Assembly (NCBI GenBank): GCA_002405805.1
Contig: DHMN01000012.1
Span: forward strand, 1 to 6,092
DNA length: 6,092 nucleotides
Direction: 5' to 3'
Source: Cyanobacteria bacterium UBA4641
Lineage (GTDB): Bacteria; Cyanobacteriota; Vampirovibrionia; Gastranaerophilales; Gastranaerophilaceae
Positions within the stretch are counted from its first letter, which is position 1, and each line of letters opens with the position of its first letter. The notes beneath the pieces are model-generated. The model did not search any database. It was given only the letters and a program-made list of their open reading frames with translations, and was not told where the DNA came from. Made by a program: the position numbers and the translations under genes. Shown here piece by piece: positions 1 to 6,009 of this stretch.

Positions 1-72
<72 letters not shown>

Positions 73-78
73 AACAAC

Positions 79-107
79 GGTATAATTAAAGCCACAAAAC
101 ATTGCAA
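79..107 (-). promoter_or_regulatory. Possible weak promoter for the tRNA
   Basis: On the minus strand TTGCAA (102-107) and TATACC (79-84) are 17 bp apart just upstream of the tRNA. Each matches consensus at 4 of 6 positions. Transcription would begin within a base or two of tRNA position 1, leaving almost no 5' leader, which is unusual. The tRNA may instead be read through from the gene at 156-1154, since no terminator hairpin is visible between them. Confidence 0.25.
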
Positions 108-155
108 CCTCTTTACTAAATCTATCATCAAAATTTCAAAAAATCAAGTTCTTAA

Positions 156-1154
156 TTATACTGTAATCATGTTCTTGTCTTGAACTTTTGCACGATGATT
201 TTGTAATTCTTTAGATGCTGGCATTATTATGCAATTGCAAAGTTCAGTCCCTGTCGGAACTTCAGCATTATCCAAGACAATACAATTGTCCAGCATTATA
301 TATTCGCCAAGTTTACAATTATTCCCTATGACAGAATTCCCCATAAATCTGACGGTTGATGGGATTTTAGAATTCCCTTTGATATAAGAGCCTAAATTTG
401 TATCAATAATTTTTGGCATCTTAATTTTGCATTTGCCGTTAAAAATATCCTGCATAGATTGTTTGTATTGCTCAATTGTTCCAATATCATTCCAATAACC
501 GTTCACCTCAAAGGTATTGATTTGACCTTCTTCTAGCAATTGAGGGAACACATTTTTAGCAAAATCGTAAAAAGTATTTTCCGGAATATAATCAAAGATT
601 TTATAATTGAATATATAAATTCCGGTATTGATTAAATTGCTTTTTGCCTCTTCAAGTGACGGTTTTTCTTGAAATTCTTTGATATAGCCGTTTTCATCAG
701 TAACCACAACACCAAAATGAGAAACTAATTCATGTGGAACTTGTTTTACTCCTATTGTTGCAATTGCGCCTGATTCTTTATGAATTTTTATACCTTCTTC
801 AATTTCGGCATTAGTCAAAACATCGCCCGACATAACAATAAAATCTTCACCTTCATTGAAGAAATATTGGCATTTTTTCACGCCACCAGCAGTACCTGAT
901 AGAGCGGTTTCTTTAATATAATTAAAATTTATACCAAGGTTATTTTTTTTGTATCTGTCTATAATTTTGTCTGCAAGATAATAAGTATTAGAAATTACAT
1001 CTTTTACCCCAAGTTTACTCAACTGGGTTAAAATGATATCCATCAACGGTTGATTCATCACCGGAATAAGCGGCTTTGGAACAGATAATGTCAAAGGTTC
1101 TAGTCGAGACCCCATGCCTGCTGCCATTACCATCGCTTTTAATTTTTTTTTCAT
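156..1154 (-). CDS. Sugar-phosphate nucleotidyltransferase (NDP-sugar pyrophosphorylase family)
   Basis: This 332-residue cytoplasmic enzyme should join a nucleoside triphosphate and a sugar 1-phosphate to give an NDP-sugar and pyrophosphate, feeding polysaccharide or glycoconjugate synthesis. The Rossmann-like catalytic domain (residues 5-250) carries the signature GMGSRLEPLT (13-22) with K27. It also has ETALSGTAGG (82-91), metal-binding GD (110-111), EKP (163-165), NTG (176-178) and WNDIGT (221-226) with the second metal Asp. Residues 265-320 look like a short left-handed beta-helix tail (IGNNCKLG, hexapeptide style). Base and sugar specificity cannot be read; mannose-1-P guanylyltransferase and glucose-1-P thymidylyl/uridylyltransferase are candidates. 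An in-frame start 21 codons upstream is rejected because it falls in the -35 box of a strong promoter, and the conserved domain begins right after ATG 1154. No strong Shine-Dalgarno is seen. Confidence 0.9.
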   Translation of the reverse strand: MKKKLKAMVMAAGMGSRLEPLTLSVPKPLIPVMNQPLMDIILTQLSKLGVKDVISNTYYLADKIIDRYKKNNLGINFNYIKETALSGTAGGVKKCQYFFNEGEDFIVMSGDVLTNAEIEEGIKIHKESGAIATIGVKQVPHELVSHFGVVVTDENGYIKEFQEKPSLEEAKSNLINTGIYIFNYKIFDYIPENTFYDFAKNVFPQLLEEGQINTFEVNGYWNDIGTIEQYKQSMQDIFNGKCKIKMPKIIDTNLGSYIKGNSKIPSTVRFMGNSVIGNNCKLGEYIMLDNCIVLDNAEVPTGTELCNCIIMPASKELQNHRAKVQDKNMITV

Positions 1155-1188
1155 CTTGCTATAATCCCTAATCTGTCTTGTTGAGCCA

Positions 1189-1217
1189 ATTATACTACCA
1201 AGGGTATTTTTTATCAA
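1189..1217 (-). promoter_or_regulatory. Sigma-70-type promoter for the nucleotidyltransferase gene
   Basis: On the minus strand TTGATA (1212-1217, 5 of 6 matches) and TATAAT (1189-1194, 6 of 6) are separated by exactly 17 bp. Transcription would start near 1182, giving a 5' leader of about 28 nt before ATG 1154. Most of the promoter sits within the last codons of the upstream pilin-like gene, whose stop codon is 1195-1197. The nucleotidyltransferase can therefore be expressed independently of the operon above it. Confidence 0.7.
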
Positions 1218-1950
1218 TAGTCCAATTGGATGCTTTTATAAAGGCTAAACACGCCGAACCAACACCATTTCCGTACACACTTTTGGGTGCAAATTTGTTA
1301 CAACCGTCTTCAAATTTTTTACTGCTTAATTGTTTGTAATCATACACATCTTGAGGGATTCCGCATTTATCAAATCCACCCAAATGTATGCCATTTTTGA
1401 TATCATGTTTTTTATAAACTTCTTCATCACAAATATCAGGTCTTTGTTGGTTATTGTAAAAATACATTACAAAAACATCTTTGCCAAGTTTATTTTCTCC
1501 GACAGGTCCGTCTACATCTATGATTGCGGTGACTAAATGCTGTTTACTTTTGCTAAATCCGATAACGGTTTTGTCAGGCAAAATAATACTATATAAAGAT
1601 TTATCAAAAAATTTATTTTTCTTTAAGTCAGTATATTGAGGAGACTTCCAACAATCGTTTTGACTACCTTTGCAGTAAGATTGAATTTCAAAATACGGTG
1701 TAAAATAGGTTTCTGCAAAAGTATTTACCGGCAAGGTCATATCATATTCATCCAAATTTGAACCTGTAATATATGCATAATTTCTATTTGCCTGAATCAA
1801 AGTTGCATAAACTTTCATCAACTGCGACAAAGCTTTTTTCTGTTTATACGAATTGTAAAAAGGTACTGCAAGACAAGCAAACAAAAATAAAAAAACAATA
1901 CCCATGATTAACAAAGTTTGTGTTTGAGTTACACCGTTTCGTTTTTTCAT
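1195..1950 (-). CDS. Type IV pilin-like protein with a divergent prepilin signal
   Basis: The product has 251 residues. The N-terminus is a short basic leader (MKKRNG) followed by a hydrophobic helix (residues 13-30) and an amphipathic stretch with YKQKKAL, the layout of a type IV pilin or pseudopilin. Prepilin peptidase would cut after G6. The mature protein would begin VTQTQTLL, so position +1 is Val rather than Phe and +5 is Gln rather than the usual Glu. The globular part has six cysteines (93, 100 and four later), which could form disulfides. Its block DVDGPVGENKLGKDVF (145-160) and ending KKYPW resemble pilin-like proteins of Melainabacteria (from memory). ATG 1950 follows AGAGGT at 1956-1961. 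The gene lies 19 bp after the octanoyltransferase gene, so is probably cotranscribed. It could be a minor pilin, a pseudopilin, or simply a membrane-anchored surface protein. Confidence 0.75.
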   Translation of the reverse strand: MKKRNGVTQTQTLLIMGIVFLFLFACLAVPFYNSYKQKKALSQLMKVYATLIQANRNYAYITGSNLDEYDMTLPVNTFAETYFTPYFEIQSYCKGSQNDCWKSPQYTDLKKNKFFDKSLYSIILPDKTVIGFSKSKQHLVTAIIDVDGPVGENKLGKDVFVMYFYNNQQRPDICDEEVYKKHDIKNGIHLGGFDKCGIPQDVYDYKQLSSKKFEDGCNKFAPKSVYGNGVGSACLAFIKASNWTIDKKYPW

Positions 1951-1969
1951 CTAAGACCTCTGCATTAAT

Positions 1970-2620
1970 TTACATACTTAGTATCTCAATAATTTTTTCT
2001 TTTGTCAATTTAGGATTAATCTCTTTGATTGTCGTAATCTCACCACAATCAATATCTTCCTTAAAAATTTGTTCTAATAAATTTCTATCAAAATCATAAA
2101 GAATTGACCCATGTTGCAGGATATATCCGTTTTTGCGACACTGCGCAGAACCGATAAGTTTTTTATTTTTGTAACACAAATCAGCACCTGTTGAAATCAG
2201 CATACAATAATCAAATCCTGTTTTAACAGCTTTTGAAGTTCCGAAATCAAGCTCTATTCCTAACTGTTTAAATTTGTCTATTAAAATTTGAGAAATTTCT
2301 TTATAAGAAGAAACCACATGCTGACCGTTTTTCAGATAACTTTCAGGACAGACAAAACTATACGTAATTTCATTGTCATGTAAAAGTGCACGCCCTCCTG
2401 TCAATCTGCGCACAACATCAATATTATGCGATTTTAGAAATTTCCTATCTAAAAAGTCATCTTTCTGATTTCGCCCAAGAGAAATGCAAGGCGGATTCCA
2501 ACCATACAACCTAAAAACAGGCTCACAAGAACCTGACTCAATTGCAGAATTAAGTAACTGAGCATCAATATCCATATTCACTTGACCTGAATTGACTTTA
2601 TAAGGAAGGTGAACTGTCAT
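1970..2620 (-). CDS. Lipoate/octanoate transferase family protein, LipM-like
   Basis: The product has 216 residues and belongs to the biotin/lipoate protein ligase fold. Members move octanoyl or lipoyl groups onto the lysine of lipoyl domains such as GcvH or E2 subunits, in the cytoplasm. Visible motifs are RRLTGGRALLH (71-81), a cysteine at 139 in DYCMLISTGADL placed like the catalytic Cys of LipM octanoyltransferases, KKLIGSAQ (153-160) and LQHGSIL (168-174). The Cys favours LipM-type octanoyl transfer over ATP-dependent LplA ligation, though the protein is shorter than B. subtilis LipM (about 278 aa, from memory). The chosen ATG 2620 has GGAG six bases upstream. In-frame ATGs at 2632 and 2659 lack a site. 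The start overlaps the end of the upstream gene by 23 bp, suggesting translational coupling. No lipoyl-domain substrate is encoded nearby. Confidence 0.8.
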   Translation of the reverse strand: MTVHLPYKVNSGQVNMDIDAQLLNSAIESGSCEPVFRLYGWNPPCISLGRNQKDDFLDRKFLKSHNIDVVRRLTGGRALLHDNEITYSFVCPESYLKNGQHVVSSYKEISQILIDKFKQLGIELDFGTSKAVKTGFDYCMLISTGADLCYKNKKLIGSAQCRKNGYILQHGSILYDFDRNLLEQIFKEDIDCGEITTIKEINPKLTKEKIIEILSM

Positions 2621-4118
2621 TAGTTTCTCCATAATATTCGGAATAAATTGAATAACCATTTGGAGTCAGGTCTGGTACTCTGATTTCATCAAGTGGAGGC
2701 AAGCCCATCGTATCAATTGTTTGTGGTCTTGAAAAACTTGCAGGTTGTGAAACTTGAACCTGATTATTGTCAGTTGTAGTTTGGGTTTGTGTCTTTTTGG
2801 ATAACGGAGACTGAACAGAATGTTTGTCTTGTCCATGTAAAAATATCAAATCTTTTGTAGAATTTTTCGGATATTTTTTTTCAGGCGCTACGGTTTTTGT
2901 AGTTTCTTCTTTAACAGCTTTTTCTTTTTTAGTTCTTTTGAAAAGTTTGTGTTTTGGCTTATCTTCATTTTCTATATTAGATGAAGACCCTGTTGTAACT
3001 GACTCTTCATCCTCTTGTACAAATGAAAACGGTGCAGTTTCTTCTGCTTGGTTTTGAATATTAGAAACCGCATTGTCTGATTCAAAATCTACAGTCTGAG
3101 CTTGTTGCAGATTATTTGTATACTGCTCAACATTTTGGATTGTGTTATTGTATTCTGAATCTTGTTCTGTAGAATTTTGTGTAGCGTCTTCTGATTTCGC
3201 AGTTTTAGTTGTCTCGCCTTTGTCTCTTGCAGCTAACTCGGATTCAAACTGTACGAAAGTTTCATTCCCTACAAATTGTTCAAGCGCTGCGCGTTTTGAG
3301 AAAAATTCAGATTTTGCAGTTCTTTGTTTGTCTAAAGCTGTACGGTAATAAGCATCTGTTATAACAATCAATTCACGTTGTGCGTTATTTTTTTGTGCAA
3401 GTTCAAACTTGCGCTGACGTTCTGCAACCAATTCGTTTGTAAACTCTAATTGGCGTTTTGCGCTCATATAGTCATAATACAAATCTACAGCTTTTTGTTG
3501 TAAATCTTCAACCTTTCTGATTAAAATAATCATATCGGCATCAGTTACCCTTGTGTACTTGTAATTAAGCGCCTTGGTATCTTGAGACATAATCCCCAAA
3601 ATATTTCCACCGATAAGAGAAGAACCTGCCAATACAGGACTGCCCATACTTGCACCGACTAAAGTTGACATACTTGCAATTGTTGATAAAACTTTTTTGA
3701 TAGATTTTTCATCAGGTTTATCTGCATCAGGATTTGCAAGTTTATATAATGCAAAATTTATGGTATCACTTTGCATTGCAGCACCTTGCCACAACAATGA
3801 TAAATCTGAAACCATATCTTGTTCTTCAAATTCTAAATCTTGTGCAATTTCTTTTGATAATCTTTTTATGCTCAAATCCGCATACGTCATATCTGCAATC
3901 CCTGCATCAGGAACTTCATCAAGTTTTGCATATTTTTTCTCGATTTTATTTCTATCTTGAATTGCTTGAACGTATTGAGTTTCAGGAAGTTCAGATATTC
4001 CGACACGATAAGCCGGAGGTTTTGGAAATTCTAAACTGTCAAGAGTTTCAACCGCACACGCAGGAACAATTGAAATTCCTAAAATTACAGACATAAGTAA
4101 CATTTTAGTTCTTAGCAT
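2598..4118 (-). CDS. Secreted coiled-coil protein with long disordered tail; larger member of a tandem paralog pair
   Basis: No named family is recognised with confidence in this 506-residue protein. Residues 1-22 form a Sec signal peptide ending PACA before VETLDS. A helical region follows with DLSLLWQG (105-112) and FALYKLANP (122-130). Next come a hydrophobic Gly/Ser/Ala-rich stretch (about 143-177), VTDADM (191-196) and long helices (197-284) with VDLYYDYMSAKRQLE and RAALEQFVG. This last part resembles one half of a TolC-type outer-membrane efflux protein. Residues 294-470 are Q/T/S/N/E-rich and probably disordered, with a basic patch at 387-403; a Pro-rich tail follows (472-506). It shares motifs at a constant offset of 34 with the product of the upstream gene at 4105-4932, so they are paralogs. 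ATG 4118 has GGAGGT four bases upstream and overlaps the upstream gene by 14 bp. Likely site is periplasm or outer membrane. Confidence 0.85.
   Translation of the reverse strand: MLRTKMLLMSVILGISIVPACAVETLDSLEFPKPPAYRVGISELPETQYVQAIQDRNKIEKKYAKLDEVPDAGIADMTYADLSIKRLSKEIAQDLEFEEQDMVSDLSLLWQGAAMQSDTINFALYKLANPDADKPDEKSIKKVLSTIASMSTLVGASMGSPVLAGSSLIGGNILGIMSQDTKALNYKYTRVTDADMIILIRKVEDLQQKAVDLYYDYMSAKRQLEFTNELVAERQRKFELAQKNNAQRELIVITDAYYRTALDKQRTAKSEFFSKRAALEQFVGNETFVQFESELAARDKGETTKTAKSEDATQNSTEQDSEYNNTIQNVEQYTNNLQQAQTVDFESDNAVSNIQNQAEETAPFSFVQEDEESVTTGSSSNIENEDKPKHKLFKRTKKEKAVKEETTKTVAPEKKYPKNSTKDLIFLHGQDKHSVQSPLSKKTQTQTTTDNNQVQVSQPASFSRPQTIDTMGLPPLDEIRVPDLTPNGYSIYSEYYGETNDSSPSL
2627..2630 (-). 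promoter_or_regulatory. Shine-Dalgarno site deciding the octanoyltransferase start
   Basis: GGAG on the minus strand is six bases before ATG 2620-2618. It lies inside the 3' coding region of the upstream secreted-protein gene, so ribosomes finishing that gene at 2598 pass over it. It favours ATG 2620 over the two upstream in-frame ATGs. Confidence 0.65.
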
Positions 4119-4932
4119 TGTTACCTCCAATCAACGCTGAATCATAATTATATTGATACAAATTCAAGCTATCAACAACTTTTTTCCCTGCAAGTCTTTG
4201 CAATTCAAGGTGGTATTTTTTCGCCATTTGAGTGTATTTGTATTCTTCAAGCTGCATATCTTTATATAAAGAAGATGATATTGCGATTTCTAAGAAATCC
4301 TCATCGTCCATAGCTTTTCCATAGTTTTTACTATACAAAAGCTCACGAGAACGCACTTCCTTTAATTGTCCTAGTGCACCTTTGTAGTTGTAATACGCAT
4401 TAATAATTTTATCTTGCAAACTCTCAACAAGCCCTGCAAGTTCAATCAATTCCGTATCAGTTAGCGGAACTTCTTGCGGAATATTTTTTCTGTTCAAAAG
4501 GTTTTGTGCAATACGTCCTGCCGCATAAGAGCCTGATTGAACCATATAATCAGCCCCAACCAAAGCAGGAGCAAGAGATGCCCCAGACACAATTGCAGAA
4601 AGAGTCTTTGCCATCAAAGATGAATGGATTCGTCTTTGACTTTCTGGAGTTGCTAATTTCTTCAGCGCAAAACCAATAACCTGATTGTTTTCGACAGTTC
4701 CTTTCCACAAATTATCAATATCTTCAATATCTTTTTCTTTTTGAAGTTTAATAATTTCGTCCATGATTTCTTGCTCGCTTATAACAAGAGAATCTTTGCC
4801 CTTATAATCAACCTTTGGTAATTCTATTTTTGCCTGTTCAACCGTTCCGAGATGAACTTCTTCACCATCCGCAGCCATCGCAGGCATTGCGCAAAAACTT
4901 ATTATCCCTAATAAAATTAACAACTTTTTCAT
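4105..4932 (-). CDS. Secreted helical protein; smaller member of the tandem paralog pair
   Basis: The product has 275 residues. A clear Sec signal peptide (MKKLLILLGIISFCAMPAMA) is cut before ADGEEV at residue 21, with a classic A-x-A site. The mature part is mostly helical: NLWKG (74-78), FALKKLATP (88-96), a hydrophobic Ala/Gly/Ser stretch (106-146), LTDTEL (157-162), INAYYNYKGALGQLK (177-191), and a final helix ending LQRLAG (244-249). These motifs match the downstream 506-residue protein almost without gaps, but the long disordered tail is absent. The C-terminal helices recall the coiled coil of TolC-type efflux proteins; no known function can be assigned. The protein is probably periplasmic or outer-membrane associated. 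ATG 4932 is chosen because the signal peptide starts there. It has no Shine-Dalgarno, and a -10-like box sits six bases upstream, so its mRNA may be leaderless. It appears to head the leftward operon. Confidence 0.85.
   Translation of the reverse strand: MKKLLILLGIISFCAMPAMAADGEEVHLGTVEQAKIELPKVDYKGKDSLVISEQEIMDEIIKLQKEKDIEDIDNLWKGTVENNQVIGFALKKLATPESQRRIHSSLMAKTLSAIVSGASLAPALVGADYMVQSGSYAAGRIAQNLLNRKNIPQEVPLTDTELIELAGLVESLQDKIINAYYNYKGALGQLKEVRSRELLYSKNYGKAMDDEDFLEIAISSSLYKDMQLEEYKYTQMAKKYHLELQRLAGKKVVDSLNLYQYNYDSALIGGNNAKN
4123..4128 (-). promoter_or_regulatory. Strong Shine-Dalgarno site fixing the start of the 506-residue protein
   Basis: GGAGGT on the minus strand lies four bases before ATG 4118-4116. 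An in-frame TTG at 4130-4128 overlaps this site, so it is part of the ribosome binding region rather than a start. The site is within the coding region of the upstream paralog, consistent with coupled translation. Confidence 0.8.
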
Positions 4933-4938
4933 ACTAAA

Positions 4939-4947
4939 TTTATAGCA
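4939..4947 (-). promoter_or_regulatory. Extended -10 element upstream of the operon
   Basis: On the minus strand TGCTATAAA (4939-4947) is an extended -10 motif (TG-n-TATAAA, 5 of 6 in the hexamer). A poor -35, TTGGAT, lies 18 bp upstream; extended -10 promoters tolerate this. The predicted start point falls at or next to the A of ATG 4932. It would drive the leftward operon of secreted proteins, octanoyltransferase and pilin-like protein. Confidence 0.45.
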
Positions 4948-5036
4948 CAATAGTCAGAATAAATCCAATGATTGATTAATCTTTAAATCTAACGATGGTT
5001 CATCAAACATGAAAAAAAATCTAAAATGTATGGAGA

Positions 5037-5042
5037 AAAGGA
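5037..5042 (+). promoter_or_regulatory. Shine-Dalgarno site for the TTG-started TPR gene
   Basis: AAAGGA is nine bases before TTG 5052. The next in-frame ATG (5082) has no such site, which favours the TTG start. A weak -10-like TAAAAT (5022-5027) lies just upstream with no good -35. Confidence 0.5.
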
Positions 5043-5051
5043 AATAAAGAG

Positions 5052-5804
5052 TTGAGCGGCGAAAAAACTAAATCGTGTTATATGAGCACCCCTGTTTCTG
5101 CAAAAAATTTGCCTGACAAATTTAGAGAAAAAGCAGACATGCTCAGATTAAAAGATTCGTTCAAAGAAGCTGTCGGCAGTTACTTAAATTCTGTTTTGTT
5201 GGATAGAAATAATGCTGATACATATCTTGGGCTTGGTGTTTGCTACAAAAATTTGGGGAAACTTAAAAAAGCTATCGAAAATCTTGAAAAAGCAGCTTTG
5301 CTCGACCCTGAAAGATTTGATATTTTTTACGAACTTGGGCTTTGTCACCTGAAAAATGAAACCCCTTGCAAAGCAATCAAATGTTTTATTCAATCAATTC
5401 AACTGGAACCAGATAATCCTGATGCGATTTACCAGTTAGGGTTAGCGCATGAACAGTGCGAAGAACCTGATATGGCTTTGATGATTTATCAAAAACTTAT
5501 CGAAAATTCTCCAACATATATTAATGCATATTTGCGCAAATCTTATTTGCTAATCAAAATGGAGATGTACAAACCTGCACTGGGCTTGTATTTGGACGTA
5601 TTGAAAATCAATCCGAATTATACAAAAATATATTCAGATATCGGACTTTGTTTTGACAAATTGGGCAAAAAGACCGAGGCTAAGCGCTATTACAGAAAAT
5701 ATTTATCTGCTAAACCTGACGGAGAACAAGCGAATAGAGTTTTAAAAAGAGTTGAAACCTTGCGCAAATTGAACAAGACCGAGCACAATTTGTCATTGGT
5801 GTAA
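5052..5804 (+). CDS. Tetratricopeptide repeat protein with six TPRs
   Basis: The product has 250 residues (240 if ATG 5082 is used) with no signal peptide, so it is probably cytoplasmic. Six 34-residue TPRs follow one another without insertions at 21-54, 55-88, 89-122, 123-156, 157-190 and 191-224. Repeats two to six each have Pro at position 32 (P86, P120, P154, P188, P222) and most have Gly or Ala at position 8. A basic tail follows (225-250). TPR solenoids bind partner proteins or peptides; no catalytic domain is present and the partner is unknown. Cysteine recurs at position 10 of repeats two, three and six (C64, C98, C200). The gene is divergent from the secreted-protein operon, with about 119 bp between start codons. 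A TTG start with a usable Shine-Dalgarno is preferred, but the first repeat is intact with either start. Confidence 0.85.
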   Translation: MSGEKTKSCYMSTPVSAKNLPDKFREKADMLRLKDSFKEAVGSYLNSVLLDRNNADTYLGLGVCYKNLGKLKKAIENLEKAALLDPERFDIFYELGLCHLKNETPCKAIKCFIQSIQLEPDNPDAIYQLGLAHEQCEEPDMALMIYQKLIENSPTYINAYLRKSYLLIKMEMYKPALGLYLDVLKINPNYTKIYSDIGLCFDKLGKKTEAKRYYRKYLSAKPDGEQANRVLKRVETLRKLNKTEHNLSLV

Positions 5805-5847
5805 TTTGCACGAAGATATGAGGACAGTTTTTATTTCATCCTGAACT

Positions 5848-5862
5848 TATATCCTCTCCTAG
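5848..5862. repeat. Direct repeat copy 1 (partner at 5931-5945)
   Basis: TATATCCTCTCCTAG here and TATACCCTCTCCTAG at 5931-5945 match at 14 of 15 positions, 83 bp apart. The downstream copy continues into a 7-bp hairpin; this copy runs into GGGACATT and has lost the right arm, so it may be a decayed copy. Confidence 0.6.
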
Positions 5863-5872
5863 GGACATTAGC

Positions 5873-5902
5873 CGAACCAACAAGCAAAGTGAGTTGTATT
5901 CG
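5873..5902. repeat. Stem-loop 1, imperfect
   Basis: CGAA (5873-5876) pairs with TTCG (5899-5902), and CAAC (5878-5881) with GTTG (5893-5896), separated by a small asymmetric bulge. The loop is 11 nt. It is weak alone, but lies in series with stronger hairpins. Confidence 0.35.
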
Positions 5903-5934
5903 ACTGGGCGGAGGCAAGGGCATAAAGTTTTATA

Positions 5935-5953
5935 CCCTCTCCTAGAGAGAGGG
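5935..5953. repeat. Stem-loop 2, perfect 7-bp inverted repeat
   Basis: CCCTCTC (5935-5941) pairs with GAGAGGG (5947-5953) around the loop CTAGA. No T run follows on either strand, so it is not a standard terminator. The right flank CAGGGTGAGGGG matches, from memory, a palindromic intergenic repeat common in bacteria. Confidence 0.6.
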
Positions 5954-5957
5954 CAGG

Positions 5958-6007
5958 GTGAGGGGTTGAATTTAATTAAAAACTATTTGCCTAATCCGAA
6001 CCCTCAC
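5958..6007. repeat. Stem-loop 3, 9 bp with one bulge and AT-rich loop
   Basis: GTGAGGG-G-TT (5958-5967) pairs with AACCCTCAC (5999-6007), with one bulged G. The loop of about 31 nt contains the palindrome TTTAATTAAA (5971-5980). Confidence 0.45.
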
Positions 6008-6009
6008 TC

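Noticed and set aside
81..86. Plus-strand TATAAT as a rightward promoter
   Set aside because: No -35 at proper spacing and no rightward gene downstream for thousands of bases.
1155..1217. In-frame upstream start adding 21 residues to the nucleotidyltransferase
   Set aside because: The extension lies over the -35 and -10 boxes of a strong promoter and precedes the conserved MKKKLKAMVMAAG start of the domain.
1330..1536. Plus-strand 68-codon frame inside the pilin-like gene
   Set aside because: Antisense shadow; no ribosome site or recognisable product.
2621..2659. Longer octanoyltransferase from ATG 2632 or 2659
   Set aside because: Neither start has a Shine-Dalgarno, whereas ATG 2620 has GGAG at ideal spacing.
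4050..4061. Lipoprotein lipobox (VPAC) in the larger secreted protein
   Set aside because: Pro at -2 is atypical, and PACA before VE is a better signal peptidase I site.
2824..4096. Plus-strand open frames of 68-120 codons inside the secreted-protein gene
   Set aside because: They are antisense shadows of a convincing gene, with no starts signals or recognisable domains.
4119..4130. TTG start adding four residues to the 506-residue secreted protein
   Set aside because: The TTG overlaps GGAGGT, the Shine-Dalgarno of ATG 4118.
4933..4950. TTG start adding six residues to the 275-residue secreted protein
   Set aside because: A normal signal peptide begins at ATG 4932, and the added residues coincide with the extended -10 box.
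5184..5393. Minus-strand 69-codon frame inside the TPR gene
   Set aside because: Antisense shadow of a clear TPR solenoid.
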